A DNA stretch of 41,655 nt from Fructobacillus tropaeoli. GTDB lineage: Bacteria > Bacillota > Bacilli > Lactobacillales > Lactobacillaceae. Every line of letters begins with the position of its first letter. Position 1 is the stretch's first letter. The DNA lies in assembly GCF_001047135.2 (NCBI RefSeq), contig NZ_DF968079.1, positions 127,764 through 169,418 on the forward strand, written 5' to 3'. This document shows, piece by piece, positions 1 to 7,322 of the stretch. The position numbers and the translations under genes were made by a program. Under the pieces are notes generated by a model. It was not told where the DNA came from. It made no database searches and worked only from the letters and a program-made list of their open reading frames with translations.

Positions 1-123
1 AAACAAGGTTCAGCAAGCATTGCTATTAAAACTAGCGAGTAGCCATTCACTATAACAAATAATGATGTTACTTATACTTACGTGTATTCATTAATTAAAA
101 CTGATGCAAAAACGCAATTTTAG
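1..123 (+). pseudogene. Possible decayed 3' end of an adhesin-type gene
   Basis: Frame 1 from the window edge reads 13 residues (KQGSASIAIKTSE), a TAG at 40-42, then a further 26 residues to a TAG at 121-123. The second part contains TITNNDVTYTYVYSLIK. The VTYTYVY stretch resembles the last strand of MucBP-type repeats in lactic acid bacterial adhesins, but this is resemblance by eye only. It could be the tail of a real gene whose stop is at 40, followed by non-coding DNA, or a gene broken by an in-frame stop. Most of it lies outside the window, so the call is weak. Its end overlaps the 3' end of the minus-strand peptide gene at 95-259. Confidence 0.25.
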
Positions 124-259
124 TCATCATCCCCCAGACAGCTAAAATTTGATCCATATTGTGCATCAACAAGACGGCAATGAGGTAAAAGGCAATTACA
201 TCAATCACCGTCACCGCTGCTAAACCTGCAATTGTTCCTACTACCGCTTTTACATTCAT
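95..259 (-). CDS. Small hydrophobic peptide, 54 residues, unknown function
   Basis: A complete short reading frame starts at ATG 259-257 and stops at TAA 97-95. It encodes MNVKAVVGTIAGLAAVTVID followed by a second hydrophobic run (VIAFYLIAVLLM) and a short polar tail ending FLHQF. Residues about 5-32 could form one membrane helix, and there are few charged residues. A purine-rich GGGGAG lies about 9 nt before the ATG. A candidate extended -10 (TGATATAAT, 402-394) inside a palindrome lies about 130 nt upstream, giving a leader with a hairpin at 315-337. I do not recognise the family. A small membrane regulator, a toxin-like peptide or a bacteriocin-like peptide are all possible, and it may not be expressed. 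Confidence 0.45.
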   Translation of the reverse strand: MNVKAVVGTIAGLAAVTVIDVIAFYLIAVLLMHNMDQILAVWGMMTKIAFLHQF

Positions 260-314
260 TGCCCTACTCCCCTTTTTATGATTGAATTAATTTTTGAACC
301 TGCTTAAATTTGTC

Positions 315-337
315 AGTGTCTTTAACTGATTGACACT
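315..337 (-). other. Hairpin in the putative leader of the small peptide gene
   Basis: AGTGTC (315-320) and GACACT (332-337) are perfect 6-bp arms around an 11-nt loop. The hairpin lies between the candidate promoter at 394-402 and the peptide start at 259. No T-tract follows on either strand, so it is not a terminator. Confidence 0.35.
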
Positions 338-392
338 TCAAACAAAACGTTATGAAACGCCATCAGTAGCAACTAATCACCTTTATTGTTAC

Positions 393-417
393 AATTATAT
401 CACGAAACGATATAATT
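393..417. promoter_or_regulatory. Operator-like palindrome overlapping an extended -10
   Basis: AATTATATC (393-401) and GATATAATT (409-417) form perfect 9-bp arms around the 7-nt spacer ACGAAAC. On the minus strand the left arm supplies TGATATAAT (402-394), an extended -10 pointing towards the 54-residue peptide gene. A palindrome sitting on a -10 is the usual layout of a repressor site. No regulator gene lies next to it in this window, so the cognate factor is unknown. Confidence 0.5.
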
Positions 418-524
418 ATTGTGATAACATTTCTTTATAATCAATATATTTCTTAATAGCTTTCATTCGACATGATATTCTCTTTAAAATCACAATTCTG
501 ATTTCATCCGACATTTTTTAGACA

Positions 525-558
525 TAAAAAAGCCAAAGGTTCTAAAAACCTTTGGCTT
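525..558 (-). terminator. Rho-independent terminator of the LPATG surface protein gene
   Basis: AAGCCAAAGGTT (530-541) and AACCTTTGGCTT (547-558) form a perfect 12-bp stem with a 5-nt loop. Read on the minus strand it is followed by a T-run (526-531). It lies about 30 bases after the stop codon at 589-591. Confidence 0.9.
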
Positions 559-588
559 CAGTTAAAAACAATGAAGAACTTGTTATTT

Positions 589-3039
589 TTATTCGCGGGT
601 TTTCTTGCTAGTTACCCCGAAGATTGCCAAAATACCAGCAAATGCAAGTGCTAAAATTCCTTGATTGCCACGATTACGCTGACCAGTAGCCGGCAAGACC
701 GAACTGTTCTTTTCAACGCGAGTTGTTGCTACTGGCGTTGCTGTGATTCCGCCATTCGTTCCAGTTGTCGAAGCAATCGATGAAACTGGCGTTTCACTCG
801 CCATGCCATTATTCAAAACAGCAGTTGCTGGTACTGCAGCATTAGCGCTCGTTGAGCTGCCAGTAGTTGAAATTCCACTGTTCGTGGATTCACCGGTCGT
901 TGAGGTTCCACTATTCGTGGATCCACCGGTTGTTGACGTTCCAGTATTTGTGGATTCACTGGTTGTAGACGTTCCAGTATTCGTGGGTTCCCCGGTCGTT
1001 GACGTTCCACTATTCGTGGATTCACCAGTTGTTGACGTGCCACTGTTCGTAGATCCACCGCTTGTTGAAGTTCCACTGTTCGTGGATTCCCCGGTCGTTG
1101 ACGAACCGCTATTCGTGGTGCCGCCTGTGGTTGACGCTCCGCTAGTTGTATTGCCACTAGTAGTTGAAGTTCCACTATTCGTGGATCCACCGGTCGTAGA
1201 TGTACCACCATTCGTCGTGCCACCTGTTGTTGACGTGCCACTGTTCGTAGATTCACCGCTTGTTGACGTTCCACCGCTCGTGCTTCCGCCGGTCGCTGAG
1301 GTATTATCAATCGCTTCAATCTGCGACAGCAATGCCTGCTTCGACTTCAAATCATCAGTATCAGTGCTCAACTGCTTTTGCAGATCAGTCAACTTACTTT
1401 GAGCGGCATCCAACGTTGACTGTGCCTGAGCCTGATTTGCCTGAGCAGTTTCCAAATCCTTTTGCTTAGCAGCAACATCCGCCGTATCAGCTGTACCATT
1501 ACTTTCAGAATTAATTTTATTTTGTAAATCAGAAATTTGCTGGTTAAGACTAGCAATCGTGCTGTTCAAATTATCAACAGTTGTCTGCACATTAGCCTTC
1601 GCCTGTTGGGCCAAGATAATTTGGTTTTGCAAATCAGTATAAGTTGGATTTGTCACCTGTGTTGATGTATCAGCAACCTCGCTGGCACCGAGCTCCTCCG
1701 TTTCATCGACACTATCCGTCGTAACGGCTGAGGTAGCGGCCGCACTTGTTGATGGCGTGCTAGTCGAACTTGTCGATGAAGCAGTATAAATTGAAGGATC
1801 AACCGTTGAATCATTAGCAGACTTGGTCTGCTGTCCAAGCAAAGCCTGTTGCGAAGCACTATTGATAGCATAAACATCGTATAGTTGTTCAACCTGACCA
1901 TTAATTGGGCTTAAACTGAAATTAATCGCAATACCCTGGTTAGCCGATTCAGCTGTTGGCTTCAAATCATCTGTAATACCCATCAAGGAATCGCGATGAC
2001 CCCATTGGTTGGATCCGTCTTGATAGACCATGGCGGTAATAACATTTAAAATCCAAACCTTTGCCTGTAACATGGTTGTTGGATTTTGGCTTGAGTCCCC
2101 AGAAGTGCTAAAGTCCTGTGAATAAGTGCTTGGTATAAAACCAATCCCCTTCAAATAATCAATATTCATATAGTGGGGATAGCCACTTTTTACCTTTGGG
2201 TCTTGGTAACGCAATTGCGTTTCCTTCTGCATGTTGGTATCCAACTGTGCATAAGAACTAACCGGATTGACCCCAAATGATGCACGACCAGAATTAACAA
2301 TGGTCATCGCATACTGACGTAATTCTTGCAATTGTTCCTGATTAGTCACGTCAAACTTAGCTGATGTGTCACCATCTCCGACAGTATACCAACCATAAAA
2401 ACTATCATTGTTCGCTGTTTGGTCCACATTAGCCGGCTTAACCAATGTCAATGGCAATTGTTGTTGCGAATTAATCGTACCATTCGTCTCACCTTTACTT
2501 ATGCCACCATCATCAGCCGTGGGTGTTGCTACGCTTGTACCATCAACAGTCTTTGGTGTGTTAGCCAATTTGTTTTGCAAATCAGTTACAGTCTGGGTAT
2601 TCGTTTGCAACGTCTGCTGTGCCGGTGTCAAGGCTGACTGATTTTGTGCCAGGCTTGCCTTAGCTGTTGCAAGAGATTGGTTATCGGTTGCAACCTGTGA
2701 TTGCTGATTAGAGGTAAGACTTCCCTGCTTAGCCGTCGCCAAAGCGGAATTGGCAGTTGCTGTGGCAGCCGTGGTACTGGTCAGATTCTGTTGGGCACTA
2801 TTCACAGTAGCCTGTTGGGAATCAACAGCTTGCTGGTCAGAGTCCACCACTTTTTGCTGGGTATCAACAGCAGCCTGCGCCTGCGCCTTTGTTTGCGTCG
2901 ATGTTCCTGTCTGACCGGAGCTAGCAGCTGACGTCCCTTGGGTGGTGTCATCGGCATGCGCTGTCGTATTTGAAGCAGCAACTCCTGCCAGAGCAGCCGT
3001 CGCGGCTGCCAGTCCAATAATTTTCTTGGTATTACTCAT
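589..3039 (-). CDS. LPXTG-anchored surface protein with SEC10/PgrA-like domain and Ser/Thr/Gly repeats
   Basis: An 816-residue cell-wall protein. The N-terminus has a signal peptide (MSNTKKIIG, hydrophobic core, then A-H-A-D at about 27-30). Residues about 45-165 are Gln/Ala-rich coiled coil. About 185-395 is a globular domain like the surface-exclusion SEC10/PgrA region, including WGHRDSLMGI, which recalls CAP/SCP-like folds. A second coiled coil spans about 465-575. Residues 589-731 are 13 units of an 11-residue Ser/Thr/Gly repeat. The sorting signal is LPATG at 782-786, a membrane span, and the basic tail KKTRE. Sortase would link it to peptidoglycan. AGAGGGGG precedes the ATG. The gene is monocistronic with its own terminator. 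Roles in adhesion or aggregation are family-level inference; no plasmid conjugation genes are nearby, so true surface exclusion is unsupported. Confidence 0.85.
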   Translation of the reverse strand: MSNTKKIIGLAAATAALAGVAASNTTAHADDTTQGTSAASSGQTGTSTQTKAQAQAAVDTQQKVVDSDQQAVDSQQATVNSAQQNLTSTTAATATANSALATAKQGSLTSNQQSQVATDNQSLATAKASLAQNQSALTPAQQTLQTNTQTVTDLQNKLANTPKTVDGTSVATPTADDGGISKGETNGTINSQQQLPLTLVKPANVDQTANNDSFYGWYTVGDGDTSAKFDVTNQEQLQELRQYAMTIVNSGRASFGVNPVSSYAQLDTNMQKETQLRYQDPKVKSGYPHYMNIDYLKGIGFIPSTYSQDFSTSGDSSQNPTTMLQAKVWILNVITAMVYQDGSNQWGHRDSLMGITDDLKPTAESANQGIAINFSLSPINGQVEQLYDVYAINSASQQALLGQQTKSANDSTVDPSIYTASSTSSTSTPSTSAAATSAVTTDSVDETEELGASEVADTSTQVTNPTYTDLQNQIILAQQAKANVQTTVDNLNSTIASLNQQISDLQNKINSESNGTADTADVAAKQKDLETAQANQAQAQSTLDAAQSKLTDLQKQLSTDTDDLKSKQALLSQIEAIDNTSATGGSTSGGTSTSGESTNSGTSTTGGTTNGGTSTTGGSTNSGTSTTSGNTTSGASTTGGTTNSGSSTTGESTNSGTSTSGGSTNSGTSTTGESTNSGTSTTGEPTNTGTSTTSESTNTGTSTTGGSTNSGTSTTGESTNSGISTTGSSTSANAAVPATAVLNNGMASETPVSSIASTTGTNGGITATPVATTRVEKNSSVLPATGQRNRGNQGILALAFAGILAIFGVTSKKTRE
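847..1275 (-). repeat. Thirteen 33-bp tandem repeats encoding an 11-residue Ser/Thr/Gly unit
   Basis: The coding strand holds about 13 consecutive 33-bp units, consensus protein unit SGTSTTGGSTN with positions G/E and S/T varying. The units form the wall-spanning stalk before the sorting signal. The number of units is likely to vary between strains through slippage. The high similarity also opens a long spurious antisense frame at 743-1402. Confidence 0.9.
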
Positions 3040-3399
3040 TGTTTAATTGTCCCCCTCTGATTCTAAACTTAACCACACTCGTATTAATTTTCACCAATCC
3101 GGTTCGCAACAAAAGGTACGCAACAGTATTTTAGAATAATGTGTCGTACTGGTGTCGATTATACAATTATTTTCTAATAAAAACCACACTGTTAAAAACT
3201 AAGCAATCTTATCAATCAAAGGAAAACAATTGTTGCATTTATAAGTCGAAGGTATACAATAAAAGTTAACTAAGCCAAAAGCAAAATTTCATCTCGGCCT
3301 CGGCCAATCTGATTTACTTTCCGGTCAAATTTCAATAAAATATTAGTAGGAAATCAATCATTCGTACACAACCATCAAATTCGTGAAAGGAAATTGCCC
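3040..3399. other. 360-bp divergent intergenic region
   Basis: This AT-rich gap separates the surface-protein gene from the plus-strand gene at 3400. It holds a good plus-strand promoter at 3313-3341. On the minus strand TATAAT at 3163-3158 is a candidate -10 for the surface protein, but no convincing -35 accompanies it. No reading frame or RNA gene stands out. Confidence 0.5.
3313..3341 (+). promoter_or_regulatory. Sigma-A-type promoter of the gene at 3400
   Basis: TTTACT (3313-3318) and TAAAAT (3336-3341) are separated by exactly 17 bp, close to the TTGACA/TATAAT consensus. Predicted transcription start is near 3348, giving a leader of about 50 nt before the ATG at 3400. Confidence 0.6.
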
Positions 3400-3645
3400 A
3401 TGGTTCAATACAACTTTATTATGGCCTCAGCCCGCGTTGAAACTGACGTTCAACTGCCCATCACCCCTCGAAGCGGTGACATCGTTTCGCTAACAACTGG
3501 CGTTGACACCCCCCACTACCTTGTTCAGCGAGTCGAGCTGTTTGCTAACTCCGACATCGTTAACCTCCACGTCCAGCGCTTCCCTGACCAACTTTCAGCC
3601 AAGCTTGCAATCGATGGTTTCCGTAACACTAGAAACTTCCTTTAA
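3400..3645 (+). CDS. Small protein of unknown function, 81 residues
   Basis: The ATG at 3400 is chosen because GAAAGG (3385-3390) lies 9 nt upstream; a TTG at 3394 would be too close to it. The protein begins MVQYNFIMASARVETDVQLP and is soluble, with no signal peptide or membrane span. The pattern ITPRSGDIVSL...YLVQRVELFANSDIVNLHVQRF suggests a small beta-rich fold. Similar short proteins occur as uncharacterised genes in lactic acid bacteria, as far as I recall, but I cannot name a family. It is transcribed alone from the promoter at 3313-3341 and is followed by the large hairpin at 3664-3737. Confidence 0.7.
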   Translation: MVQYNFIMASARVETDVQLPITPRSGDIVSLTTGVDTPHYLVQRVELFANSDIVNLHVQRFPDQLSAKLAIDGFRNTRNFL

Positions 3646-3663
3646 AAAGAAACATCCCCACAG

Positions 3664-3737
3664 AAAAATCCTCTTACCAGCAAATTGATTGGTCGTATTG
3701 TTGCGCTTCCCAGTCAAAGTTGATAAGAGGATTTTTT
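3664..3737 (+). terminator. Long nested hairpin, probable terminator of the 3400 gene
   Basis: The outer arms, AAAAATCCTCTTA-type 13-mers at 3664-3676 and 3724-3736, are perfectly complementary and end in a T-run. The 47-nt interior contains a second stem, TTGATTGG (3685-3692) with CCAGTCAA (3710-3717), including one G-U pair. Simple terminators have short loops, so this could be a terminator embedded in a structured RNA. Confidence 0.6.
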
Positions 3738-3804
3738 ATTTTGCCGTCAGGCGTTGCTGGCTTCAAACCTATCCATTCCCCGCCCAAACATTCTCAAGAC
3801 AATA

Positions 3805-3830
3805 AAAAAACGACCTCTCGGTCGTTTTTT
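3805..3830 (-). terminator. Terminator downstream of trmB
   Basis: AAAAAACGACC (3805-3815), loop TCTC, GGTCGTTTTTT (3820-3830). The minus-strand product ends in a U-run just after the trmB stop codon. The plus-strand product also has a U-run, so it may act both ways. Confidence 0.9.
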
Positions 3831-3839
3831 AGAACATCT

Positions 3840-4499
3840 TTAAAAATGAGCCTTCACCTTATAGATTGGCTGACCCAAAGCCATGAACTTCTGTTCATAC
3901 TCCGTTTCAACGTTGCCTTCAACCTTGTCAGCATCAGCATGCAAGTCCAAAGTGTAGTCTTCTGGTGTCCAGCGCATTCCAAAGTCCATGAAGGAAACCA
4001 AAGAATACTCGAAGAGATGGCGGTTATCCGTCTTAAATTCGACTTCCCCACCCTCTGGCAAAACTGCTCGGTAAGAAGACAAGAAGGTCTTATAAGTCAA
4101 ACGACGGCTTTCGTGTCGTGACTTTGGCCATGGATCAGAGAAGTTCAGGTAAATCTTTTGGATTTCACCCTTCTCAAAATAAGTTTCCACTCCTGAACCA
4201 TTACCGTAAAGATAACGCAGGTTTGGCAAAATACCAACAGCCTCAAAAGACTTGCGGGCAGCAATCGCCACGGCCGTTTCTTGAATTTCCATCCCAATAT
4301 AGTTGATATGCGGGTTCTTCTTGGCCATTTCCATAATGAACTGACCCTTTCCGGAACCGATTTCAACGTGAATTGGTTGGTCTTGGTCAAAAATTTCTTG
4401 CCAGTGGCCGCGCAACTTTTGTGCGTGTTCCTGGTCAATGACCAAATCAGTGTGAGCTTCAAGCCAAGGTTTGGCCCATGGTTTTGAACGTAAATGCAT
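3840..4499 (-). CDS. trmB: tRNA (guanine-N7)-methyltransferase
   Basis: TrmB uses S-adenosylmethionine to form m7G46 in the variable loop of tRNAs in the cytoplasm. The 219-residue protein has the SAM-binding motif EIGSGKG at 46-52, the acidic loop GMEIQE at about 69-74, and the family signature SDPWPKSRH at 121-129 for tRNA and catalysis. Length is normal for the family. The start MHLRSKPW is preceded by AAAGGAAA about 6 nt upstream. It follows ecsB by 12 nt, so it is probably the last gene of an ecsA-ecsB-trmB unit ending at the terminator at 3805-3830. No anomaly seen. Confidence 0.96.
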   Translation of the reverse strand: MHLRSKPWAKPWLEAHTDLVIDQEHAQKLRGHWQEIFDQDQPIHVEIGSGKGQFIMEMAKKNPHINYIGMEIQETAVAIAARKSFEAVGILPNLRYLYGNGSGVETYFEKGEIQKIYLNFSDPWPKSRHESRRLTYKTFLSSYRAVLPEGGEVEFKTDNRHLFEYSLVSFMDFGMRWTPEDYTLDLHADADKVEGNVETEYEQKFMALGQPIYKVKAHF

Positions 4500-4511
4500 A
4501 AGTATTTCCTT

Positions 4512-5798
4512 TTAATTCTTTTTGTGTAAAGTTTTTGGAAGCCAAAGTCCATAAAGAACTAAGGCTAAAAGTAGACCGCCAGCCAAAACAGCTAGGGCAG
4601 CCGCAGGACCCGCTATCAGCAACATCATCAAGAAGGTCAAGCCAATCACGGTACTAGTAATTTCGGCTAAGACAACCAAGAAGGTTTTTTCTTGCTGATT
4701 TTTATCCGCGAAGGCTAACCGTGACCACAGCACCGCCCGCGTCTTTTCAAAGACCGGCAGTAGCTGGAAGTTGATTAAGTAGACCAACACCGCCATCCCG
4801 GCTGCCTGCAGGTAATAGCTATCCTTGGGCAAGGCCACCAGTAAAATCAGCCCAACCACAACCAGGCGAAGAACTAAGACGAGCTCGTCCCCACCGCGCA
4901 GGAGCTTAATCCAGAACAACCGGCGCATCGGCTCCTTTTGAAAGGAGAACCGGCCAAGCAAGTTGTCCAGGTAGGCCCGTCGTTTGACCACCGCACCCTG
5001 ATTGGGTACCTGGGCAAAGAGACCATAAAACTGCCAGACCGCCTGACTGTGCCGCTGACTCGTTGTCAAAGCGACATGCCAATCAATCGCCCGCTGCGCC
5101 TTTTGGTGTTGCAAGAACCAAGTCACTGCAACCGCTGCTAGAATCACCGTTAATCCCGACAAAACCCAAAGTCGCCATGGATCAGGTAATAATACAATCA
5201 CCAAGACCAAAACAAATGGCATGGCAAGGCGAATTAACCAGCTTGCTCGCGTTTGGTCAAATCCAGTCCAGGTATTCCCCCGCTCATGGCGGTCAAGGGC
5301 CTGAACGAGCATAAAGGCCTTACTTGCCACTAAGGTAAGCAAGGATAGCGACCAATCAACAGGATTGCCGAGACCAATGATATTCATCACTGGCCAGGCA
5401 AGACCGAGAAAAGCAATCTGCCAACCAATGGCTAAGATGAAGGAACGACGCCAAGCCTGGTTAAGGTAAGTCTTCGTTAGGAAGTCATCACTAGCCGAGA
5501 GAAAGACCCGGTCGGCCGGCTTGAGGTAAGTCACAAAGGAGCCGAACTGTTGACCCAAAACCAACCAGAAAATCAGACCCAACTGCCAATAGGATGGTAA
5601 AAAAGCAATTGGCGTTTCCAGGGATTTCTTGGCTAGTGATTGAAAGGCCAAGATGGCCACCCCTATTACAATAAGAAGAAAGACGACAAAATGATCGTTA
5701 AACAGCAGGCGAAGGTAACGCTGATTTTGCCGATTCGTAGCCGCTGACCGGTTCTTGTAGAGCCGGTTTAAGTCAAGTTTCTTACTGTCAGCCGTCAT
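4512..5798 (-). CDS. ecsB: ABC transporter permease EcsB
   Basis: EcsB is the membrane subunit of the Ecs ABC exporter, linked in Bacillus to secretion, intramembrane proteolysis and peptide export. The 428-residue protein has a short cytoplasmic N-terminus (LNRLYKNRSAATNRQNQRYL, typical of the family) followed by several hydrophobic spans, for example at about 33-53, 65-90, 120-165, 188-232 and 310-425. Its ATG overlaps the stop of ecsA by 4 bp (ATGA), which implies translational coupling. Substrate is not evident from sequence. Confidence 0.93.
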   Translation of the reverse strand: MTADSKKLDLNRLYKNRSAATNRQNQRYLRLLFNDHFVVFLLIVIGVAILAFQSLAKKSLETPIAFLPSYWQLGLIFWLVLGQQFGSFVTYLKPADRVFLSASDDFLTKTYLNQAWRRSFILAIGWQIAFLGLAWPVMNIIGLGNPVDWSLSLLTLVASKAFMLVQALDRHERGNTWTGFDQTRASWLIRLAMPFVLVLVIVLLPDPWRLWVLSGLTVILAAVAVTWFLQHQKAQRAIDWHVALTTSQRHSQAVWQFYGLFAQVPNQGAVVKRRAYLDNLLGRFSFQKEPMRRLFWIKLLRGGDELVLVLRLVVVGLILLVALPKDSYYLQAAGMAVLVYLINFQLLPVFEKTRAVLWSRLAFADKNQQEKTFLVVLAEITSTVIGLTFLMMLLIAGPAAALAVLAGGLLLALVLYGLWLPKTLHKKN

Positions 5799-6505
5799 GA
5801 AAAGAGTTCATCCATTTCAGCTAAGGATATCTGGTGTTCGGCCGCCAATTCTTCGGGGCTTGCCTGCTCGCGAACCTCGCCCTGGTCCAGCCAGACAAAT
5901 TGATCAACAAAGGCTGCCGCCGAGGACAGCAAATGTGTCGTCAAAAGGATTGCGCCACCCGCCTTGGTTCGGTCTTCCATTAGTTGGACCAAAGCCTTTT
6001 GGGCCAAAACATCTAGACCAAGGAATGGCTCATCGATGACCATTAATGGTGCTTCGAGACTGAAAGCTGCCACTAACATCACCTTTTGCTGCATGCCCTT
6101 GGAAAAATGCTTAGGCAACCAGTGTAACTTATCATCCAAGCGGAATGTTGCCAACAAGGTCATCGCCTGATGCCAATGTGCCTGGTCATCAAGACCATGA
6201 CTGGCCAACATGAGATGAATATGTTCCGCCAGGGTCAACTCGTCATAAAGGATTGGCTGTTCTGGAATATAGGCCAACTGCTCCTTAAAGGCGGTTGGAT
6301 TCTGGACGAGGTCCACCTCATTCAAAACCACCTTTCCTGCTCGAATTGGTCGTTCCCCAATAATATGTTTGAAGGTAGTCGACTTTCCGGCTCCATTTAA
6401 GCCGATTAACGCGACAATTTGCCCATCAGGTACCGTGATGGAAACGTCTTTTAAGACATCCTGGCCAGCATAGCCCCCATATAATTTTGTAATTGATAGT
6501 CCCAT
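5795..6505 (-). CDS. ecsA: ABC transporter ATP-binding protein EcsA
   Basis: EcsA is the ATPase of the Ecs exporter. With the start at 6505 (MGLSITKLYGGYAG, matching the family N-terminus) it has 236 residues: Walker A GLNGAGKST at 35-43, Q-loop YIPEQ at 79-83, signature FSKGMQQ at 134-140, Walker B MVIDEP at 155-160, D-loop LGLD, and a switch histidine in TTHLL. An ATG at 6511 would add two residues. Neither ATG has a Shine-Dalgarno. An extended -10, TGGTATAAT (6521-6513), ends 7 nt before the ATG at 6505, so the mRNA may start at or near this ATG. It is divergent from hit, and the ecsAB/hit/prsA grouping is conserved in Bacilli. Confidence 0.94.
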   Translation of the reverse strand: MGLSITKLYGGYAGQDVLKDVSITVPDGQIVALIGLNGAGKSTTFKHIIGERPIRAGKVVLNEVDLVQNPTAFKEQLAYIPEQPILYDELTLAEHIHLMLASHGLDDQAHWHQAMTLLATFRLDDKLHWLPKHFSKGMQQKVMLVAAFSLEAPLMVIDEPFLGLDVLAQKALVQLMEDRTKAGGAILLTTHLLSSAAAFVDQFVWLDQGEVREQASPEELAAEHQISLAEMDELFS

Positions 6506-6512
6506 AGCCATT

Positions 6513-6521
6513 ATTATACCA
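6513..6521 (-). promoter_or_regulatory. Extended -10 abutting the ecsA start
   Basis: TGGTATAAT on the minus strand is a perfect extended -10 (TGnTATAAT). Its last base is 7 nt before the A of the ATG at 6505, the normal distance to a transcription start. No good -35 is present, as is common with extended -10 promoters. Confidence 0.6.
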
Positions 6522-6557
6522 GGTTCTAGTCTGAGAACGGTTGTTTTGCCTGAATTT

Positions 6558-6566
6558 TGCTATAAT
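6558..6566 (+). promoter_or_regulatory. Extended -10 promoter of hit
   Basis: TGCTATAAT (6558-6566) lies 35 nt before the hit ATG and is back-to-back with the ecsA promoter. The surrounding TTTGCTATAATAGA is also found at the csp promoter. Confidence 0.65.
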
Positions 6567-6601
6567 AGAAAATAAAGCAATACAGGAAAAAGGAGGCCAT
6601 T

Positions 6602-7030
6602 ATGGCAGATATCTTTGACAAAATCATCGCAGGAGAAATTCCTTCTTATAAAGTCTATGAAGACGACGACTTACTCGCCTTTTTGGATATTTCCCAGGTT
6701 ACCCCTGGTCACACGCTCTTAATTCCCAAAAAGCACGTCGATGACATCTTCGCCTACGATGATGACATCGCTCAAAAGGTTTTGTTGAAGTTACCGGTCT
6801 TGGCTCGCGCCATCAAGGCTGCCGACAAAACCATTACCGGTATCAATATCTCATCCAACAATGGTCCTTCAGCTGGTCAAACCGTCATTCATTCTCACTG
6901 GCACCTGATTCCTCGTCGCGATGGTGACGGTTTAAACGACGCCCTAGCACCAACGATTGACAATTCTGACCAGTACGACGAAAGCCGTTACGAGGAACTC
7001 GCTCAAAATATTAAGAAAGAATTGGAGTAA
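6602..7030 (+). CDS. hit: HIT family nucleotide-binding hydrolase
   Basis: A 142-residue histidine-triad protein of the HinT/Hit type. These cytoplasmic enzymes hydrolyse nucleoside phosphoramidates or related adenosine nucleotides. The triad is visible as H97-S-H99-W-H101-L, preceded by NNGPSAGQTVIH. The N-terminus DIFDKIIAGEIPSYKVYEDD is the standard Hit start. AGGAGG sits 5 nt before the ATG. The next gene begins 3 nt after the stop. As in other Bacilli, hit lies between ecsAB (divergent) and prsA, which is positional support. Exact physiological substrate is unknown. Confidence 0.95.
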   Translation: MADIFDKIIAGEIPSYKVYEDDDLLAFLDISQVTPGHTLLIPKKHVDDIFAYDDDIAQKVLLKLPVLARAIKAADKTITGINISSNNGPSAGQTVIHSHWHLIPRRDGDGLNDALAPTIDNSDQYDESRYEELAQNIKKELE

Positions 7031-7033
7031 GCC

Positions 7034-7273
7034 ATGGCATTTGCACGAGTAAAAGCAACCATCACGGAATTCAAGACGATTTTGCGCCTCAGTCAGCGGG
7101 CAAAAAAGCAAGTCACCGTCTTAACGCAAGCGCTCGAGGCAAACCAGGCTGATTTGGCAGAATTACAACGGGCAGCCAAGCGCACCCAATATGAAAACCA
7201 AGTTCACCTCGATCGAATCAAAGAAGTTCAAGAAAAAATGAAGGCAACGCAGTCGAACGATTCAAAACTGTGA
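7034..7273 (+). CDS. Small coiled-coil protein between hit and prsA
   Basis: A 79-residue charged protein without signal peptide. Residues about 20-72 form heptad-like Leu/Ala/Gln-rich helix (SQRAKKQVTVLTQALEAN and further), probably a coiled coil. The ATG follows the hit stop by 3 nt, and its Shine-Dalgarno GGAG lies inside the end of hit, so translation is probably coupled. Similar short helical proteins are found at this position in related bacteria, but I know no function. The prsA promoter lies directly after its stop. Confidence 0.75.
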   Translation: MAFARVKATITEFKTILRLSQRAKKQVTVLTQALEANQADLAELQRAAKRTQYENQVHLDRIKEVQEKMKATQSNDSKL

Positions 7274-7279
7274 TAGAAT
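7271..7279 (+). promoter_or_regulatory. Extended -10 upstream of prsA
   Basis: TGATAGAAT (7271-7279) matches TGnTAnAAT and lies about 44 nt before the prsA ATG. It overlaps the stop codon of the preceding gene. No strong -35 was found. Confidence 0.45.
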
Positions 7280-7322
7280 AGTCTTTGTATCAATTATTTC
7301 AACTCGGAAGGAAACTAATTTT

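Noticed and set aside
743..1402. Long plus-strand open frame of 219 residues (valine/proline repeats)
   Set aside because: It is the antisense shadow of the Ser/Thr/Gly repeats of the surface protein; no ribosome site or promoter supports it.
3720..4121. Plus-strand frame of 133 residues
   Set aside because: It covers the terminator and the antisense of trmB, and its protein looks random.
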